This document shows positions 1-9,194 of a DNA stretch of 64,000 bases, piece after piece. This DNA comes from Pseudomonas eucalypticola. Lineage in GTDB: Bacteria; Pseudomonadota; Gammaproteobacteria; Pseudomonadales; Pseudomonadaceae. The stretch is from positions 2,326,501 to 2,390,500 of the forward strand of contig NZ_CP056030.1 of assembly GCF_013374995.1 (NCBI RefSeq), in the 5' to 3' direction. Position 1 is the stretch's first letter, and each line of letters opens with the position of its first letter. The notes beneath the pieces are model-generated. The model searched no databases, was not told the DNA's origin, and saw only the letters and a program-made list of their open reading frames with translations. The translations under genes and the position numbers were made by a program.

Positions 1-50
1 ACCCCAATCAACGCGTAGCAAATCAGCACGTAAACGTAGCCCTTATTCAT
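1..50 (-). CDS. 5' end of a membrane protein gene, possibly EamA/DMT family (partial)
   Basis: An ATG on the minus strand at position 50 opens a reading frame that runs off the left edge of the window. The visible N-terminus is MNKGYVYVLICYALIGV, a short basic start followed by a hydrophobic helix. A GAGGA ribosome binding site lies just upstream. This opening resembles drug/metabolite (EamA) transporters, but 17 residues cannot settle the family. Read as a gene start with fair confidence; the function is a guess. Confidence 0.45.
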   Translation of the reverse strand, partial: MNKGYVYVLICYALIG

Positions 51-226
51 GGAATCCTCGATATTTGTGGGAGGGCAGTTTGAAAAGGGCCGAGCGGATT
101 AGCAGCGTGTAAAGGCTGGCCGTCTTTATTATTTTTGTAGGGACGTCGAATCTGGGGGTAAGTGTACGGCCGGGCTGCTGCTGCAGTTTGACCCGGCACG
201 CCTGAAAATTGGATGGAGGCGCCAGA

Positions 227-1150
227 TCAGGTGTGGCGAACGTCTTTGGGTGAGACCCCGTAATAGGCTTTGAATGCTCGACTCAGGTGTGATGCGCTTT
301 TGAACCCTAGATCCAGCGCCAAATCACCGATCGGTCGTGTGGGGAAGCTTTGGATAGACTGCTTGCAGGCGATAACACGCTGCTCCCACAGCCACCTAAC
401 CGCCGTCGTATCTTCGCTGGCAAAGAGTCGGTTCAGCGTACGGCTGGAGACATGGTTCTGTTTGGCGACGTTCTCGATGCCCAGCGTTGGGTCAGCAAGA
501 TTGTCTCGGATGTATTTTTTTATGCGGTCAAGTTGACGTGATTGTCGAGCGTCAAGGTGCGCATTTTGGCTCTCATACGCAGCGTCGTAACTAGTGGCCA
601 TAATGTCAAGCAGCGAACAACCTAGTCGGTTTTCGATCCCGTGGTCAACACCTGAAGCGGCCCACGCTTCCCTCAACATGAGCTGACAGATTCGGCCCGT
701 AGGTGTGGATCCGTCCAAGGTCAGATTGGATAACGCCATGGCGTTGGGAACGTGCTCAAGCATCAGTTTCCTCGGTACCGTGAACACGATCTGGTCGTCT
801 CCTTGGGGGAGGTGGCAGATGTAAGGGCGAGCACTGTCGAAGAACACGATATCGCCCTGATGCTGGATAGACTCTCTGCCAGCTTGCACAACATGAGCGC
901 GCTCACACAAGGAAAGCACGATGTAGTAATCGTCACAGCCGTCGGTGGGGGATTGGCGTTCGTAGGTAATAGGTTGTGATGTGATGTGGCTGACGGCGAA
1001 CGAGCCAAATCGCTTGTACTCAAGCCGGCCATCGAAGCTGGATTGGCTTAGCGTCTTGCTTTGAGTCCTGTCATAAGTCTCACACGTCAGGGCTTGCCAG
1101 GCCTCGAAATTTGAGCACTCAACACTACGCATGTGCGATTCACTATCCAC
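227..1150 (-). CDS. AraC-family transcriptional regulator
   Basis: A 307-aa protein with an AraC-binding-like N-terminal sensor domain (about residues 30-190) and a C-terminal double helix-turn-helix of the HTH_18 type (about 205-305). The second HTH ends in the family signature GFKSASHLSRAFKAYYGVSP. The start is a GTG at 1150, chosen because a strong GGAGG lies six bases upstream; an in-frame ATG follows six codons later. The layout matches FeaR/NahR2-type AraC regulators that sense small aromatic or amine compounds. The gene lies next to a porin remnant and an MFS-cyclase pair, so it may once have controlled uptake of an organic acid. The ligand cannot be inferred. Confidence 0.85.
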   Translation of the reverse strand: MDSESHMRSVECSNFEAWQALTCETYDRTQSKTLSQSSFDGRLEYKRFGSFAVSHITSQPITYERQSPTDGCDDYYIVLSLCERAHVVQAGRESIQHQGDIVFFDSARPYICHLPQGDDQIVFTVPRKLMLEHVPNAMALSNLTLDGSTPTGRICQLMLREAWAASGVDHGIENRLGCSLLDIMATSYDAAYESQNAHLDARQSRQLDRIKKYIRDNLADPTLGIENVAKQNHVSSRTLNRLFASEDTTAVRWLWEQRVIACKQSIQSFPTRPIGDLALDLGFKSASHLSRAFKAYYGVSPKDVRHT

Positions 1151-1283
1151 TGCTCACCTCCAAATCTGATACTTGCGCCATCAGGGCGGTTTATAATCAG
1201 GCGCTCCATACCATTGTGTTGCTGAATCTGACAGGGCTAGACCTTGATGACAAGTGCAACTGGTCTACGAGTTCACCGCTGTG

Positions 1284-1710
1284 TTAGGATGCGAAGTCTT
1301 CCTCGACAGTAAACCGGCCGGCCTTCACGTTGAACTTCCCGTCGTAAACCCCCTTTGCGAACCAAAGCATCGCTGATGCGCGGTACGTTTCCTCGGCCAT
1401 TTACTTTCTGAAATTCAGTAAAAAACGAAGCCCGAGGGTCGTCCATTACGTCTTGGTCGAGACCTCTACCATTTCGGTCTATCAGCTGTTCCTGGGTCGT
1501 GGCGTCATTCCTGCCGAGAAATTTTTCTAGATCAAGGCTCAATCCAGCTACCCATTGATCCTTGTAGCGGCCAGTATTGTGCCCTGCATACCCGCCTGAA
1601 AGGCCGCCTGCAGATAAAACGAAATGGTTGAGTTGGATGTCGACGCCTTTATCCATAGCGAACTCCGGCTGCCATTCAAGTCCCCAGCGCCCAAGGTGAG
1701 CCCGCCTCAA
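1284..1710 (-). pseudogene. Frameshifted fragment of an OprB-type carbohydrate-selective porin
   Basis: The reading frame from a TTG at 1710 encodes a stretch typical of OprB porins (LEWQPEFAMDKGVDIQLNHF, then a DDPRASFFTEFQKVNG motif). Near position 1370 the frame is lost: one extra base turns ISDLWFAKGVYDG into ISDALVRKGG. Reading on in the other frame restores FNVKAGRFTVEEDFAS, which then meets a TAA at 1284. Only about 140 residues of a ~400-residue barrel remain, with no signal peptide, so this is a dead internal fragment. OprB is an outer-membrane glucose/sugar channel in Pseudomonas. The frameshift and stop are seen directly; the family assignment is from memory of OprB sequences. Confidence 0.75.
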
Positions 1711-1973
1711 ATATGTCGGCGGTAAGTGAGTGGTTGCTCTGAGAAACCGCGCCCGCGAAAGCGATCAGAGTGGCGGTTTTTTATATTTTTATAGAAAGTG
1801 CGGACTGTATATCCTCGGCGAATGATAACCATCTGTTTGAAGTCTGCTTAAGCGCAGCGTCAGAAAGAAAAAATCGAAGTGGAAGTGAGGGTTATGGATT
1901 GTGTGGAGTTGGAGGTCAGCCTTCTTGGTGGAAGGCTGGCGAGCAATATTGCGAATTGGATTTGGTTGTTAGG

Positions 1974-3275
1974 TCAATGGGCAGCAGCCTGTGAAGCCAA
2001 CTCTGCGTGCGACACGTTATGATCCTTTTTTTCCATAGGTGGTACTTTTATGAATTTCAGCAGCGACATGCTCACGATGTACAGTAAGGCATATACCCAA
2101 ACCACCCCCTGCACCCCAAACAATGGTAAGAGCGCCGAAGCAATACCTGGGCCGACGAACGCAGCCAAGCCCACTGCAAGATTGTGCAGTGAAAGTGCTG
2201 CTCCTTTTTCTTCAGGCGCTAGAGCTGGGAATACAGCAGATAGAGGTACGAAACCTGTCACTGTGATTCCATGAATAAGTGCTATGCCCATGGCGATCGC
2301 GATGTTGTGACCAAAGAGGCTAGGAATGTAATAAAACAGAAGGCAGCTTGTTGCCACCCCTACGCACCCTTGCCAACGAATCAACCTCGTCCAGCCGATA
2401 CGATCTGCCAGCATCCCGGTAACCGAATTCATTACCATATTGGTAATCATGAAGACACTCCAGACTCTCAGCCATTCGGAGTATGAGAACCCAAGCGTGT
2501 CTATGAACAGGAAAGGCATGACCACGGCGAAACCGAATATGGACATGGGTGCAAGCATCATGATTGCACCGGCAGCCAAAAGAGGTTTGCGCTCCCAGCC
2601 GAGGGTTACCGCGCGGGTCAACGATTTGAGTTTATTGTTCGTTGCAAAACCTAAGTGAGGCTCGGAAATGGGTTTCAAACTCAACGCCATCGATCCAATG
2701 CAAGCCCCCACGAAGACGAAGCCTAACGCAAGCCATAGCGTATTCATCTCCCCGATCGACGGTATTGTAAGGCTTGGGATGTAGCTTCCGCTAGTGCCGA
2801 GGCCAAACATGAACACCAGCCAAAACCACCCCATGGCTGCCGCCAGATTCTGGGTGGGTACGGTTCTTGTAACCCAAACCACCAGCGAGTACACGAAAAG
2901 GGGGTAGCCGATCGCTCTTATGCAGTAGTACACCACCATCAAGGAGAAAGACTTTTGAGCTAGCCCAAACTTCAAGAAAAGGGCATGGAATACTAACCAG
3001 ATAGCAGTTCCGGCCAGCATGATCTTACGAGGGCCAAAGGCCTCGGAAAGCACGCCTGCCGCGCAAGCCGAGAGGCCAGCCACCAGACCATACGCGGCGA
3101 AAAGTAGCGATGCGTTGGATTGGCTGAAACCAAGTGATACGACGTAATGGGACAGAAAAGCCTGCTCAAATCCGTCGCCGGTCATGAACACCCCTATCGC
3201 TAGATAAGCCGCGATAAGATAAAGCGGCGGTAACCGCCTTCTCGTAGGAATTATCTCATTGGCATTATTGATCAC
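1974..3275 (-). CDS. MFS transporter
   Basis: A 433-aa polytopic inner-membrane protein with about 12 predicted helices and a central loop near residue 200. The N-terminal half carries LLFAAYGLVAGLSACAAGVL, where an MFS motif A-type region is expected, and the C-terminal half has a second ADRIGWTR motif near residue 290. It begins with a GTG at 3275 behind a GGAAAA-type site. It follows the cyclase gene at 3305-3958 by 29 bases on the same strand, so the two are probably co-transcribed. Such MFS-cyclase pairs usually import and process an amide or cyclic carboxylate. The substrate is not known. Confidence 0.85.
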   Translation of the reverse strand: MINNANEIIPTRRRLPPLYLIAAYLAIGVFMTGDGFEQAFLSHYVVSLGFSQSNASLLFAAYGLVAGLSACAAGVLSEAFGPRKIMLAGTAIWLVFHALFLKFGLAQKSFSLMVVYYCIRAIGYPLFVYSLVVWVTRTVPTQNLAAAMGWFWLVFMFGLGTSGSYIPSLTIPSIGEMNTLWLALGFVFVGACIGSMALSLKPISEPHLGFATNNKLKSLTRAVTLGWERKPLLAAGAIMMLAPMSIFGFAVVMPFLFIDTLGFSYSEWLRVWSVFMITNMVMNSVTGMLADRIGWTRLIRWQGCVGVATSCLLFYYIPSLFGHNIAIAMGIALIHGITVTGFVPLSAVFPALAPEEKGAALSLHNLAVGLAAFVGPGIASALLPLFGVQGVVWVYALLYIVSMSLLKFIKVPPMEKKDHNVSHAELASQAAAH

Positions 3276-3304
3276 TATCTATTTTCCTTTTTGCTGAAGG
3301 CTTA

Positions 3305-3958
3305 TCATTGTTCCAGTAGTGTTGCGAAGATGCGTGTTGGAAAACTTCCGGTTTCGGCGCGAGGCGGAACTGCGGTTAGATAAGCGTCTTGATCAACCAA
3401 GGCACTTAGATTTGTCATGTTTTCAGCAATAGCAATGCCATTGCGCAGTAGGGTTGTATGGACGGGAATGGTGGAGCCATCGTTAACGTCGTCGACTAAA
3501 ATGGAGTCGATGCCGACGAGAACGGCTTTTTTTTCAACGAGCCATTCAGCTACTTCAACAGAAATGTAGGGAGGATTCTGATCGTAGCCAGGCTTTCCAA
3601 AAAAATTGTCAAAGCTCGTGTGGAACAATACAGCCTTGCCGTCTACATCTAATATTTCAATATCCTCGATGGTGAACATTCTTCGATGATCAGGTTTAGT
3701 TACGAGCACGACCGGAAGATTGACCAAGCGCTCTAGTGGATACTCTGAGATTTTCTTTCCGTTGGGGTCAACGTGAAAGGGGGCGTCGATATATGTCGAG
3801 GTGATGCTAAGGAACTTAACGGAGTCGATTAGGGCGCCATTGGGGTAACGTGGGCAAAACTCTGTAATCTCTAGATCGCTGGTTCCTGGATAGGTGACCA
3901 TTCCGGAGCTCAGAACGTGGTTAAGATCAACATAAGCTTTTATTTTTTGGCTGGACAT
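3305..3958 (-). CDS. Cyclase family protein (kynurenine formamidase-like metal-dependent hydrolase)
   Basis: A 217-aa protein of the putative cyclase family (PF04199), about the usual length. It opens with DLNHVLSSGMVTYPG, typical of the family. The metal-binding region is SITSTYIDAPFHVDPNG (about residues 50-68), equivalent to the usual HxGTHxDxPxH; here the first histidine and the GT are replaced, while D and the distal H remain. A later VGIDSILVDD motif is also characteristic. Members hydrolyse N-formylkynurenine, isatin or related amides. The altered first metal ligand makes the exact reaction uncertain. Probable first gene of a two-gene operon with the MFS gene downstream. Confidence 0.75.
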   Translation of the reverse strand: MSSQKIKAYVDLNHVLSSGMVTYPGTSDLEITEFCPRYPNGALIDSVKFLSITSTYIDAPFHVDPNGKKISEYPLERLVNLPVVLVTKPDHRRMFTIEDIEILDVDGKAVLFHTSFDNFFGKPGYDQNPPYISVEVAEWLVEKKAVLVGIDSILVDDVNDGSTIPVHTTLLRNGIAIAENMTNLSALVDQDAYLTAVPPRAETGSFPTRIFATLLEQ

Positions 3959-4259
3959 TTCACTGCACCTGAATAAACGATGCTGAGATTAAGCATGAGC
4001 TTTGCCAGGTTCTAAGCGTCCTGCGATATTGGCGCGCGCGATCAAGCGTCGTCGGGTTCAGTCAAATTCAGAACGAAGATCGGGCGAATTTTCCGAATAC
4101 CGGACGCTTGTGATTTGAATAGACGTGAAGGTGGGGTAGGAGGGCCGGAAGTCGATCAGCGTTACGATGCACCAATCGGGCACAAAGCCGCACTGTTGCG
4201 GTGCGTTCGGACGAGGAGGGTGGCTGACAAGCCAAGCTCTGACTTAGAGCCACCAGCAA
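3959..4259 (-). other. Intergenic region upstream of the cyclase-MFS pair
   Basis: About 300 bases between the LysR gene and the cyclase gene. It should hold the promoter of the cyclase-MFS pair. I see no clear operator, terminator or RNA gene. A 63-codon open frame (4068-4259) has no recognisable ribosome binding site or protein features and is left out. Confidence 0.4.
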
Positions 4260-5144
4260 TTAAAAAGTAGAAATGAGCCAGTCAACGAATACTTTGAGGC
4301 GGGCGCTCTTATGCCTGTTGGGTGGGTAAACAGCGTGAAACGGTATCGATGGCCTTGTCCACTCATTCAGTACTTCGACCAAGGCGCCTGATTCGATATA
4401 GGGTTGGAGGCAGGGGCGCAGGTGTTGTCCAATGCCTAACCCAGCTAGCAGAAGCTGTGTGAGACCGTTGCCCTCATTTGTTGAGTAGCGTGCGGCGTCG
4501 ATAGTGTATTTCTCACCTTGTTTTTCAAATACTAACGGTTCAGGCTTTCCTGTGGCAGCAAAAAAGTACCCGGCATGATCATGATGCTGTTCCACATCTT
4601 TCGGGGAGTTCGGCTTACCTTTACGGCTCAGGTAGGCTGGGGACGCGCAGGTGACAAAGGGGATCTCCGTGATTTTCCTCCCAATCAGCGTTTGATCCTG
4701 AACCTCGCCCGCGCGGATCCCGCAATCTACCCCTTCGCCCAGGATGTTAATCGTGCGGTCACTGATGCCCACTGCAATCGTAAGGTCCGGGTACTCATGC
4801 TGAAATTCAGGGAGCTTGGGTATAAGTAAGCTGACGGCGAAAGCCGCAGGAGCGTCAATTCTCAAATGCCCAGTAGGTTTGCAGCCCTTTCCGCTCATGG
4901 CGTTATCGAGTTCGTCCAATTCGCTGATGATACGCAGAGATTGGGCGTAGTACTCCATCCCCTCAGCAGTAAGCGCTACGGCACGGGTCGTCCTGTGAAC
5001 CAGCTTGATGCCTAGGTATTTTTCTAGGTCATTGACCTGTTTGCTGACGGACGAACGTGGAACCCCCAGATGGCTGGCGGCTTGGCTGAACGACCCGGTC
5101 TGCGCAATGCGTAAAAAAATTCGCATGGCTAGCAGTTGATTCAT
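4260..5144 (-). CDS. LysR-family transcriptional regulator
   Basis: Classical LTTR. The winged HTH is at about residues 5-60 (FLRIAQTGSFSQAASHLGVP), followed by a LysR substrate-binding domain (about 90-290). Start taken at the ATG at 5144 (MNQLLAMRIF), because it matches the usual LTTR N-terminus; the open frame extends seven codons further upstream. It is divergent from the MFS gene at 5480, the usual arrangement in which an LTTR controls its neighbour and itself. It belongs to the CrgA/DmlR-like group by its HRTTRAVALTAEG motif. The inducer is unknown. Confidence 0.85.
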   Translation of the reverse strand: MNQLLAMRIFLRIAQTGSFSQAASHLGVPRSSVSKQVNDLEKYLGIKLVHRTTRAVALTAEGMEYYAQSLRIISELDELDNAMSGKGCKPTGHLRIDAPAAFAVSLLIPKLPEFQHEYPDLTIAVGISDRTINILGEGVDCGIRAGEVQDQTLIGRKITEIPFVTCASPAYLSRKGKPNSPKDVEQHHDHAGYFFAATGKPEPLVFEKQGEKYTIDAARYSTNEGNGLTQLLLAGLGIGQHLRPCLQPYIESGALVEVLNEWTRPSIPFHAVYPPNRHKSARLKVFVDWLISTF

Positions 5145-5479
5145 CTGAAGACACCTTCGTCGCAATATCGATTAGCTAGCGGAGTCAGCTTCAATCCACC
5201 TTAGATTCGAGAGGAGCGCTGGTGATCTGCTGCGTGCAGATTATCCATCTGTGTGCACAGTGATGGCAAGATTGCTCTCTTCTGTTCGGTTATCTGGACT
5301 ATTAAAGTGCGTGAAAAAAGGTAAGCGGCGATTTTTGCCTGTCGCAGCCATCTCTTTGAGCCATCTAGCGCGACCTTCTTATCAGAGCTCTTGAGCTTCA
5401 GGTCGATACGGTCGCGTCGTCCCTGAAAAGGCTCAAGAGTCCTTGAACTTGAATTTAGCGATGTGTTGGAGGAGTTATT
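5145..5479. other. Divergent LysR/MFS intergenic region
   Basis: About 335 bases between the divergent LysR and MFS genes, expected to hold both promoters and the LTTR operator. I could not single out a convincing T-N11-A palindrome by eye. No RNA gene or coding feature is supported here. Confidence 0.4.
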
Positions 5480-6682
5480 TTGTCCCAGTCTCATCAGTGC
5501 CACGCCGTAGAGCAATCTAATCCCAAGAACTCGTGGTTGGCCGTCTTTTCGCTTGCCCTTGGGTCTTTCGCCTCAGTGACCGCTGAGTTTCTGCCGGTAG
5601 GGGTACTCCCAGATATCGCCAGAACCTATGGAATCACCGAGGGTAGTGCTGGGTTGATGATGACCCTACCAGGCGCCTTGGCTGCCCTTGCTGCACCTGG
5701 CGCGTTGATTCTCGCTGGCAAGAGTGACCGCCGCCAGACAGTACTGTGGCTTTCAGCAACTCTTCTGATTGCGTGTCTACTTTCGGCTTGGGCACCTAAC
5801 TATCCTGTCATGCTTATCGGCCGAGGATTGGTGGGCGTCAGCCTGGGTGCATTCTGGGCCACGGCTCTGGCTGTGGCAGTGCGCCTTGTGTCACAGGACC
5901 GATCGCACCAGGCGACCGCATGCGTCTTCGGGGGGGTTACCGCTGCGATGATCCTCGGGGTGCCACTTGGAACTTTAGTTTCGGATCATTTTGGATGGAG
6001 AGGCGCTTTCTTGGCCGCCTCGGCGATCGCCGCAGCGGCACTCATTTTTCAAGCCATGGTGCTGCAGTCGGTACCTGTAGAAACTTCTCTGCGCTTTCAG
6101 GCGCTCAAGGAATACGTGAGCCGGGCCGAGTCTCGCAGCAGCATGGTCATGACTGCCCTTGTCTTTGCAGCGCACTTCGGAACCTACACATTTCTCGCTC
6201 CCCTCCTTGCTCAGGAAGGTGCAGGTTCATTTAATGTTTCCATTGTATTGCTGGGTTACGGGTTAGCAGGTTTTGTTTCAAATTTTGTTGCCAGCCAAAT
6301 GGTGAGTAAAAGCTTGCGAGGTACTCTGTTGCTGGCCAAACTACTATTGTTGCTATCTATTGCCCTGGCTCCGGTTTTCGTCGGATTTCATATCGTTGAG
6401 GTTGGACTGATTTTGCTGTGGGGCATTGCATGGGGGGCTCTGCCATTGTGCCTAAACATATGGAATCAAACGCAGCATGTCGGAAATAGCGAAGCCTCTT
6501 CCGTGATGTTTACGTTTACTGCTCAGGTTGCTATTGCACTTGGGGCGGGGGGCAGCGGTGTAATCGTTGACGAACTGGGGGTGAGCGCCGCGTTCTGGGT
6601 TGGTGCGGCAATTGTAGTATTGAGCTTCTCGCTTCTCGCCGTCTCCCAAAGTTCTCCAAGGATACAGGCTGCATCCTCTTAA
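5480..6682 (+). CDS. MFS transporter, DHA1 family (NepI/AraJ-like)
   Basis: A 400-aa 12-helix inner-membrane protein. The N-terminus PVGVLPDIARTYGITEGSAG and the motif-A loop region LAGKSDRRQ (about residue 75) are typical of DHA1 efflux carriers such as NepI, AraJ and PbuE; RGLVGVSLGAFWATAL follows at about 115. It begins with a TTG at 5480 behind GGAGG. Divergently transcribed from a LysR gene, its likely regulator. The family exports purine ribonucleosides, sugars or drugs; the substrate here is not visible. Confidence 0.85.
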   Translation: MSQSHQCHAVEQSNPKNSWLAVFSLALGSFASVTAEFLPVGVLPDIARTYGITEGSAGLMMTLPGALAALAAPGALILAGKSDRRQTVLWLSATLLIACLLSAWAPNYPVMLIGRGLVGVSLGAFWATALAVAVRLVSQDRSHQATACVFGGVTAAMILGVPLGTLVSDHFGWRGAFLAASAIAAAALIFQAMVLQSVPVETSLRFQALKEYVSRAESRSSMVMTALVFAAHFGTYTFLAPLLAQEGAGSFNVSIVLLGYGLAGFVSNFVASQMVSKSLRGTLLLAKLLLLLSIALAPVFVGFHIVEVGLILLWGIAWGALPLCLNIWNQTQHVGNSEASSVMFTFTAQVAIALGAGGSGVIVDELGVSAAFWVGAAIVVLSFSLLAVSQSSPRIQAASS

Positions 6683-6786
6683 ATCGAGCAGTTCAAAATT
6701 GGCTGCTTTCGACCGCGGCTTTTCGCTCACCAAAACCATAGGCCATGTGATTTCTTCAGCGGTTAGAAATTGAAGTTGCATCGGCA

Positions 6787-6939
6787 ACCATACGACTGAG
6801 ATGGCCGTTGATCGCACAGAGGGTAGGTTTTGAACCTGCGGGAGAGCAAAGTGGTACAAAATTGGTACGAGTGGGGCAGGCTTATTATTATTTTTGATTT
6901 TGAATAAATGCGTTATTTAGATATTGGTCCCATCCATCA
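6787..6939 (+). repeat. Island-boundary direct repeat, copy A (att-like)
   Basis: Imperfect direct repeat of the segment at 14174-14339. Both copies contain an identical 22-bp core (6846-6867 here) that includes AAAGTGGTACAAAATTGGTA, then a conserved GGTCCCATCCATCA about 60 bases further on, and a shared ACCATACG / CTGAGAT-type start. Between the two copies lie the IS256 element, umuDC and the nuclease-NTPase gene. A tyrosine-integrase remnant sits beside copy B. The arrangement suggests recombination sites of an integrative element. The repeat is seen directly; its att role is inferred. Confidence 0.65.
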
Positions 6940-7208
6940 ACGGTGCAGTGCAAAAACGGTGCATTGAATAGCCCGTTTTATCGTTTTTTACGGGTGACAT
7001 CTGAGTCCTGAGCCTGTAGCTAAATATGGTAATATTCTAGCATCAAGGCCCGTAGTGCAGCCACGGTACGCGATCAATGCTGGTGGCGAGAGCTCGAAAG
7101 TGAATGAGCTAAAATCGGTTTCCTCGATGTGTTCGCTGCCCCTCGGCGTTCCTTGTCGAGGGGCTAGCCGCTGCCGCAGGCTGCGCTGGCCTTCAACCAC
7201 ACTGGAAA
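6940..7208. other. Non-coding left flank of the IS element, with left arm of a long hairpin
   Basis: No gene is supported here. The segment 7165-7192 (TAGCCGCTGCCGC, then AGGCTGCGCTGGCCT) is the reverse complement of 8615-8643 on the other side of the IS element. The inner half-stem ACACTGGA (7199-7206) pairs with 8601-8608. Before the IS inserted these would have formed one near-perfect hairpin of roughly 90 bases. The last nine bases (7200-7208, CACTGGAAA) are the left copy of the IS target duplication. Confidence 0.7.
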
Positions 7209-8589
7209 GATCGTGTCCCAGGAAGTGGTGTAACTAAACCAATCGAAGGCGCCCTGCGGGCGAAAGAGGTTGGTCATCGTGGTTTTTGGCTAACGTTGAG
7301 TTTGCGAAGACCTAACACTCACCAGGGAAACCACGATGACCAAACCTACTATCGCATTGACCGAGTTGGTTGAGAAAGGGGCAGATGCTGATCTGCTCAA
7401 GCAAATGATCCAGTTCGTTGCCCAGCGCATGATGGAATTCGACGTCGAGAGCCTGTGCGGTGCCGGGTTCGATGTCAAAAGTCCTGACAGGCTAAACAGC
7501 CGCAACGGCTACCGTGATCGCCTCTGGCAAACCCGCGCCGGCGATGTTGATCTGAAGATCCCCAAGCTGCGCCAAGGCAGCTACTTTCCAGGCTTTCTGG
7601 AACCACGGCGTACTGCCGAAAAAGCCATGGCAGCGGTGATCCAGGAGGCGTACATCCAGGGCGTCTCGACGCGCTCAGTGGACGAGCTGGTCAAGGCGAT
7701 GGGGATGTCCGGCATCTCAAAAAGCCAAGTGTCACGGCTGGCCGGCGAGATCGATGAGCGCGTACACGCCTTCCTTGATCGCCCGCTTGAGGGCGACTGG
7801 CCTTACCTATGGATCGACGCCACCTACGTCAAGGTCAGGGAGGCCGGCCGTATCGTGTCGGTCGCCGTCATAATCGCCGTGGCTGTGAACACCAACGGCG
7901 GCCGTGAAGTACTGGGCATGAGGGTTGGGCCTTCGGAAGCCGAGCCGTTCTGGACAGACTTCCTGCGAAGCCTGATGCGGCGTGGGCTCCGAGGCGTGAA
8001 GCTGGTCATCTCTGATGCTCACGAAGGGCTCAAGGCCGCAGTTTCCAAGGTATTCCATGCGACTTGGCAGCGCTGCCGCGTGCATTTCATGCGCAATGCC
8101 ATGGCCCACGTCGGCAAGGGTCAGCGGACGATGGTGGCGGCGCTACTTCGCACGGTGTTTGCCCAGGACAGCCGTCAGGAATGCCACCAGCAATGGCGCC
8201 TGGTAGCTGACCAGTTACGTGAGAAATACCCAAAGATCGCGACGCTTATGGATGGCTGCGAGGATGAAGTGCTGGCGCACATGGCCTTCCCCAAGGCGCA
8301 CCGGCAGCAGCTGCACAGTACTAATCCGTTGGAACGGTTAAATGCTGAAATCAAGCGCCGCACCGAGGTCGTGGGTATCTTCCCGAACGATCCAGCCATC
8401 ACTCGCCTAGTCGGGGCGATGCTGCTGGAACAGAACGACGAGTGGTGCCTGCAAAGGCGCTACATGCAGTTGGAGGCCTTCGAGGCGGTCAGCGATAATC
8501 CACAGGCCAAGCTGTCGGCCGTGATCAACTAAACGGCAAACTCAGTGGCTCAAGCCTTGATGAGTTACACCACTTCCTGGGACACGATC
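7209..8589 (+). mobile_element. Complete IS256-family insertion sequence
   Basis: About 1381 bp. The terminal inverted repeats begin GATCGTGTCCCAGGAAGTGG on the left (7209-7235) and are matched by the reverse complement at 8563-8589 on the right, about 27 bp identical. Both ends are flanked by the same nine bases, CACTGGAAA (7200-7208 and 8590-8598), a perfect target-site duplication of the length IS256 elements make. One transposase gene fills the interior. Intact ends, duplication and reading frame point to a recent, potentially active insertion. The insertion point is the loop of a long hairpin. Confidence 0.95.
7336..8532 (+). CDS. IS256-family transposase
   Basis: A 398-aa DDE transposase of the Mutator/IS256 family, full length for the group. 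The catalytic residues visible are D161 in [11 protein letters not shown]227 in [11 protein letters not shown], and a glutamate in [13 protein letters not shown] (E333 or E338). The family CRVHFMRN motif lies between (about 247-254). The N-terminal region [20 protein letters not shown] is the conserved DNA-binding part. The ATG at 7336 follows an ACCAGGGAAACC leader. It sits alone inside its terminal repeats with no frameshift, so the element looks autonomous. Confidence 0.95.
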   Translation: MTKPTIALTELVEKGADADLLKQMIQFVAQRMMEFDVESLCGAGFDVKSPDRLNSRNGYRDRLWQTRAGDVDLKIPKLRQGSYFPGFLEPRRTAEKAMAAVIQEAYIQGVSTRSVDELVKAMGMSGISKSQVSRLAGEIDERVHAFLDRPLEGDWPYLWIDATYVKVREAGRIVSVAVIIAVAVNTNGGREVLGMRVGPSEAEPFWTDFLRSLMRRGLRGVKLVISDAHEGLKAAVSKVFHATWQRCRVHFMRNAMAHVGKGQRTMVAALLRTVFAQDSRQECHQQWRLVADQLREKYPKIATLMDGCEDEVLAHMAFPKAHRQQLHSTNPLERLNAEIKRRTEVVGIFPNDPAITRLVGAMLLEQNDEWCLQRRYMQLEAFEAVSDNPQAKLSAVIN

Positions 8590-8969
8590 CACTGGAAATC
8601 TCCAGTGTACCCAGAGGCCAGCGCAGCCTGGCGGCAGCGGCTACAGCGCGTGGCTGAGCCTTGGCCGTTCGGGTGCAGGGCAGCTCCTGGCCGAAAGCGG
8701 TCGATTACCAGATCAGCAATCCTTTCAAAGCTGGCAAGAGCCAAGGATAGCCAGCTCAACCGTTTTGCATCCATTGCACTGACCTTCAGCATCGTGGGCT
8801 GTAATCCCGTAAACGCCTCGCAAATTGAGGTGTGGGTGAGCGTTTATACGTGCTGGCTGCATGCGGTGGCGGTGGGTGAGTCGAAGAACTGCTGAAAATC
8901 ATGAAGGAGTACAGGTGTGCTCCTTGCCATCAATTGGGTGAAGGGACTACGCGCGGAATCGCTCTGTTT
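8590..8969. other. Right flank of the IS element: target duplication, right hairpin arm, otherwise no gene
   Basis: Positions 8590-8598 hold the right copy of the nine-base target duplication, 8601-8608 the inner half-stem and 8615-8643 the right arm of the interrupted hairpin. The rest (8644-8969) has open frames on both strands, but none has a convincing ribosome binding site or recognisable product, so I leave it non-coding. The original hairpin could have been a terminator, a REP-like palindrome or the end of an older element. Confidence 0.5.
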
Positions 8970-9194
8970 TTAGGGCTGATTGATGTTTTCTTTGCCAAGT
9001 ATTTCCAAGCAGGCCCCAATCAGAGCCGATGACTCGTCCAGGCCGTTCAGGGCGCTCCGCACATTAACCGCGGCCTCACTGCCTCCGTTGTTTTCGGCCC
9101 ACAACGCTAGTTCCTCCACCGCCGCGCCGAGGGCGTGATGGGCCTGCACTTGCGCCACCATCAATTTCTGCAACATTTGAATAGCCGTCATCAT
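8970..9194 (-). CDS. Small conserved-looking hypothetical protein
   Basis: A 74-aa acidic, mostly helical protein with no membrane segment or signal peptide. It is supported as a gene by a strong GGAGG site seven bases before its ATG at 9194 and by its position divergent from the SOS-regulated umuD. The first two codons are both ATG. The sequence is rich in Ala/Leu/Glu and could form a helical hairpin. I do not recognise the family. A role linked to the neighbouring DNA-damage genes is possible but only by proximity. Confidence 0.6.
   Translation of the reverse strand: MMTAIQMLQKLMVAQVQAHHALGAAVEELALWAENNGGSEAAVNVRSALNGLDESSALIGACLEILGKENINQP

Noticed and set aside
1770..1994. 74-codon plus-strand open frame
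   Set aside because: Overlaps the end of the MFS gene on the other strand and has no initiation signal or family features.
4068..4259. 63-codon open frame next to the LysR gene
   Set aside because: No ribosome binding site, no recognisable features; lies in the expected promoter region.
7165..8643. Integron attC site for the interrupted hairpin
   Set aside because: No RYYYAAC/GTTRRRY boxes at the ends of the palindrome and no integron integrase.
8545..8895. 116-codon open frame starting in the right end of the IS element
   Set aside because: It begins inside the terminal repeat and reads through the hairpin arm; no ribosome binding site or domain.
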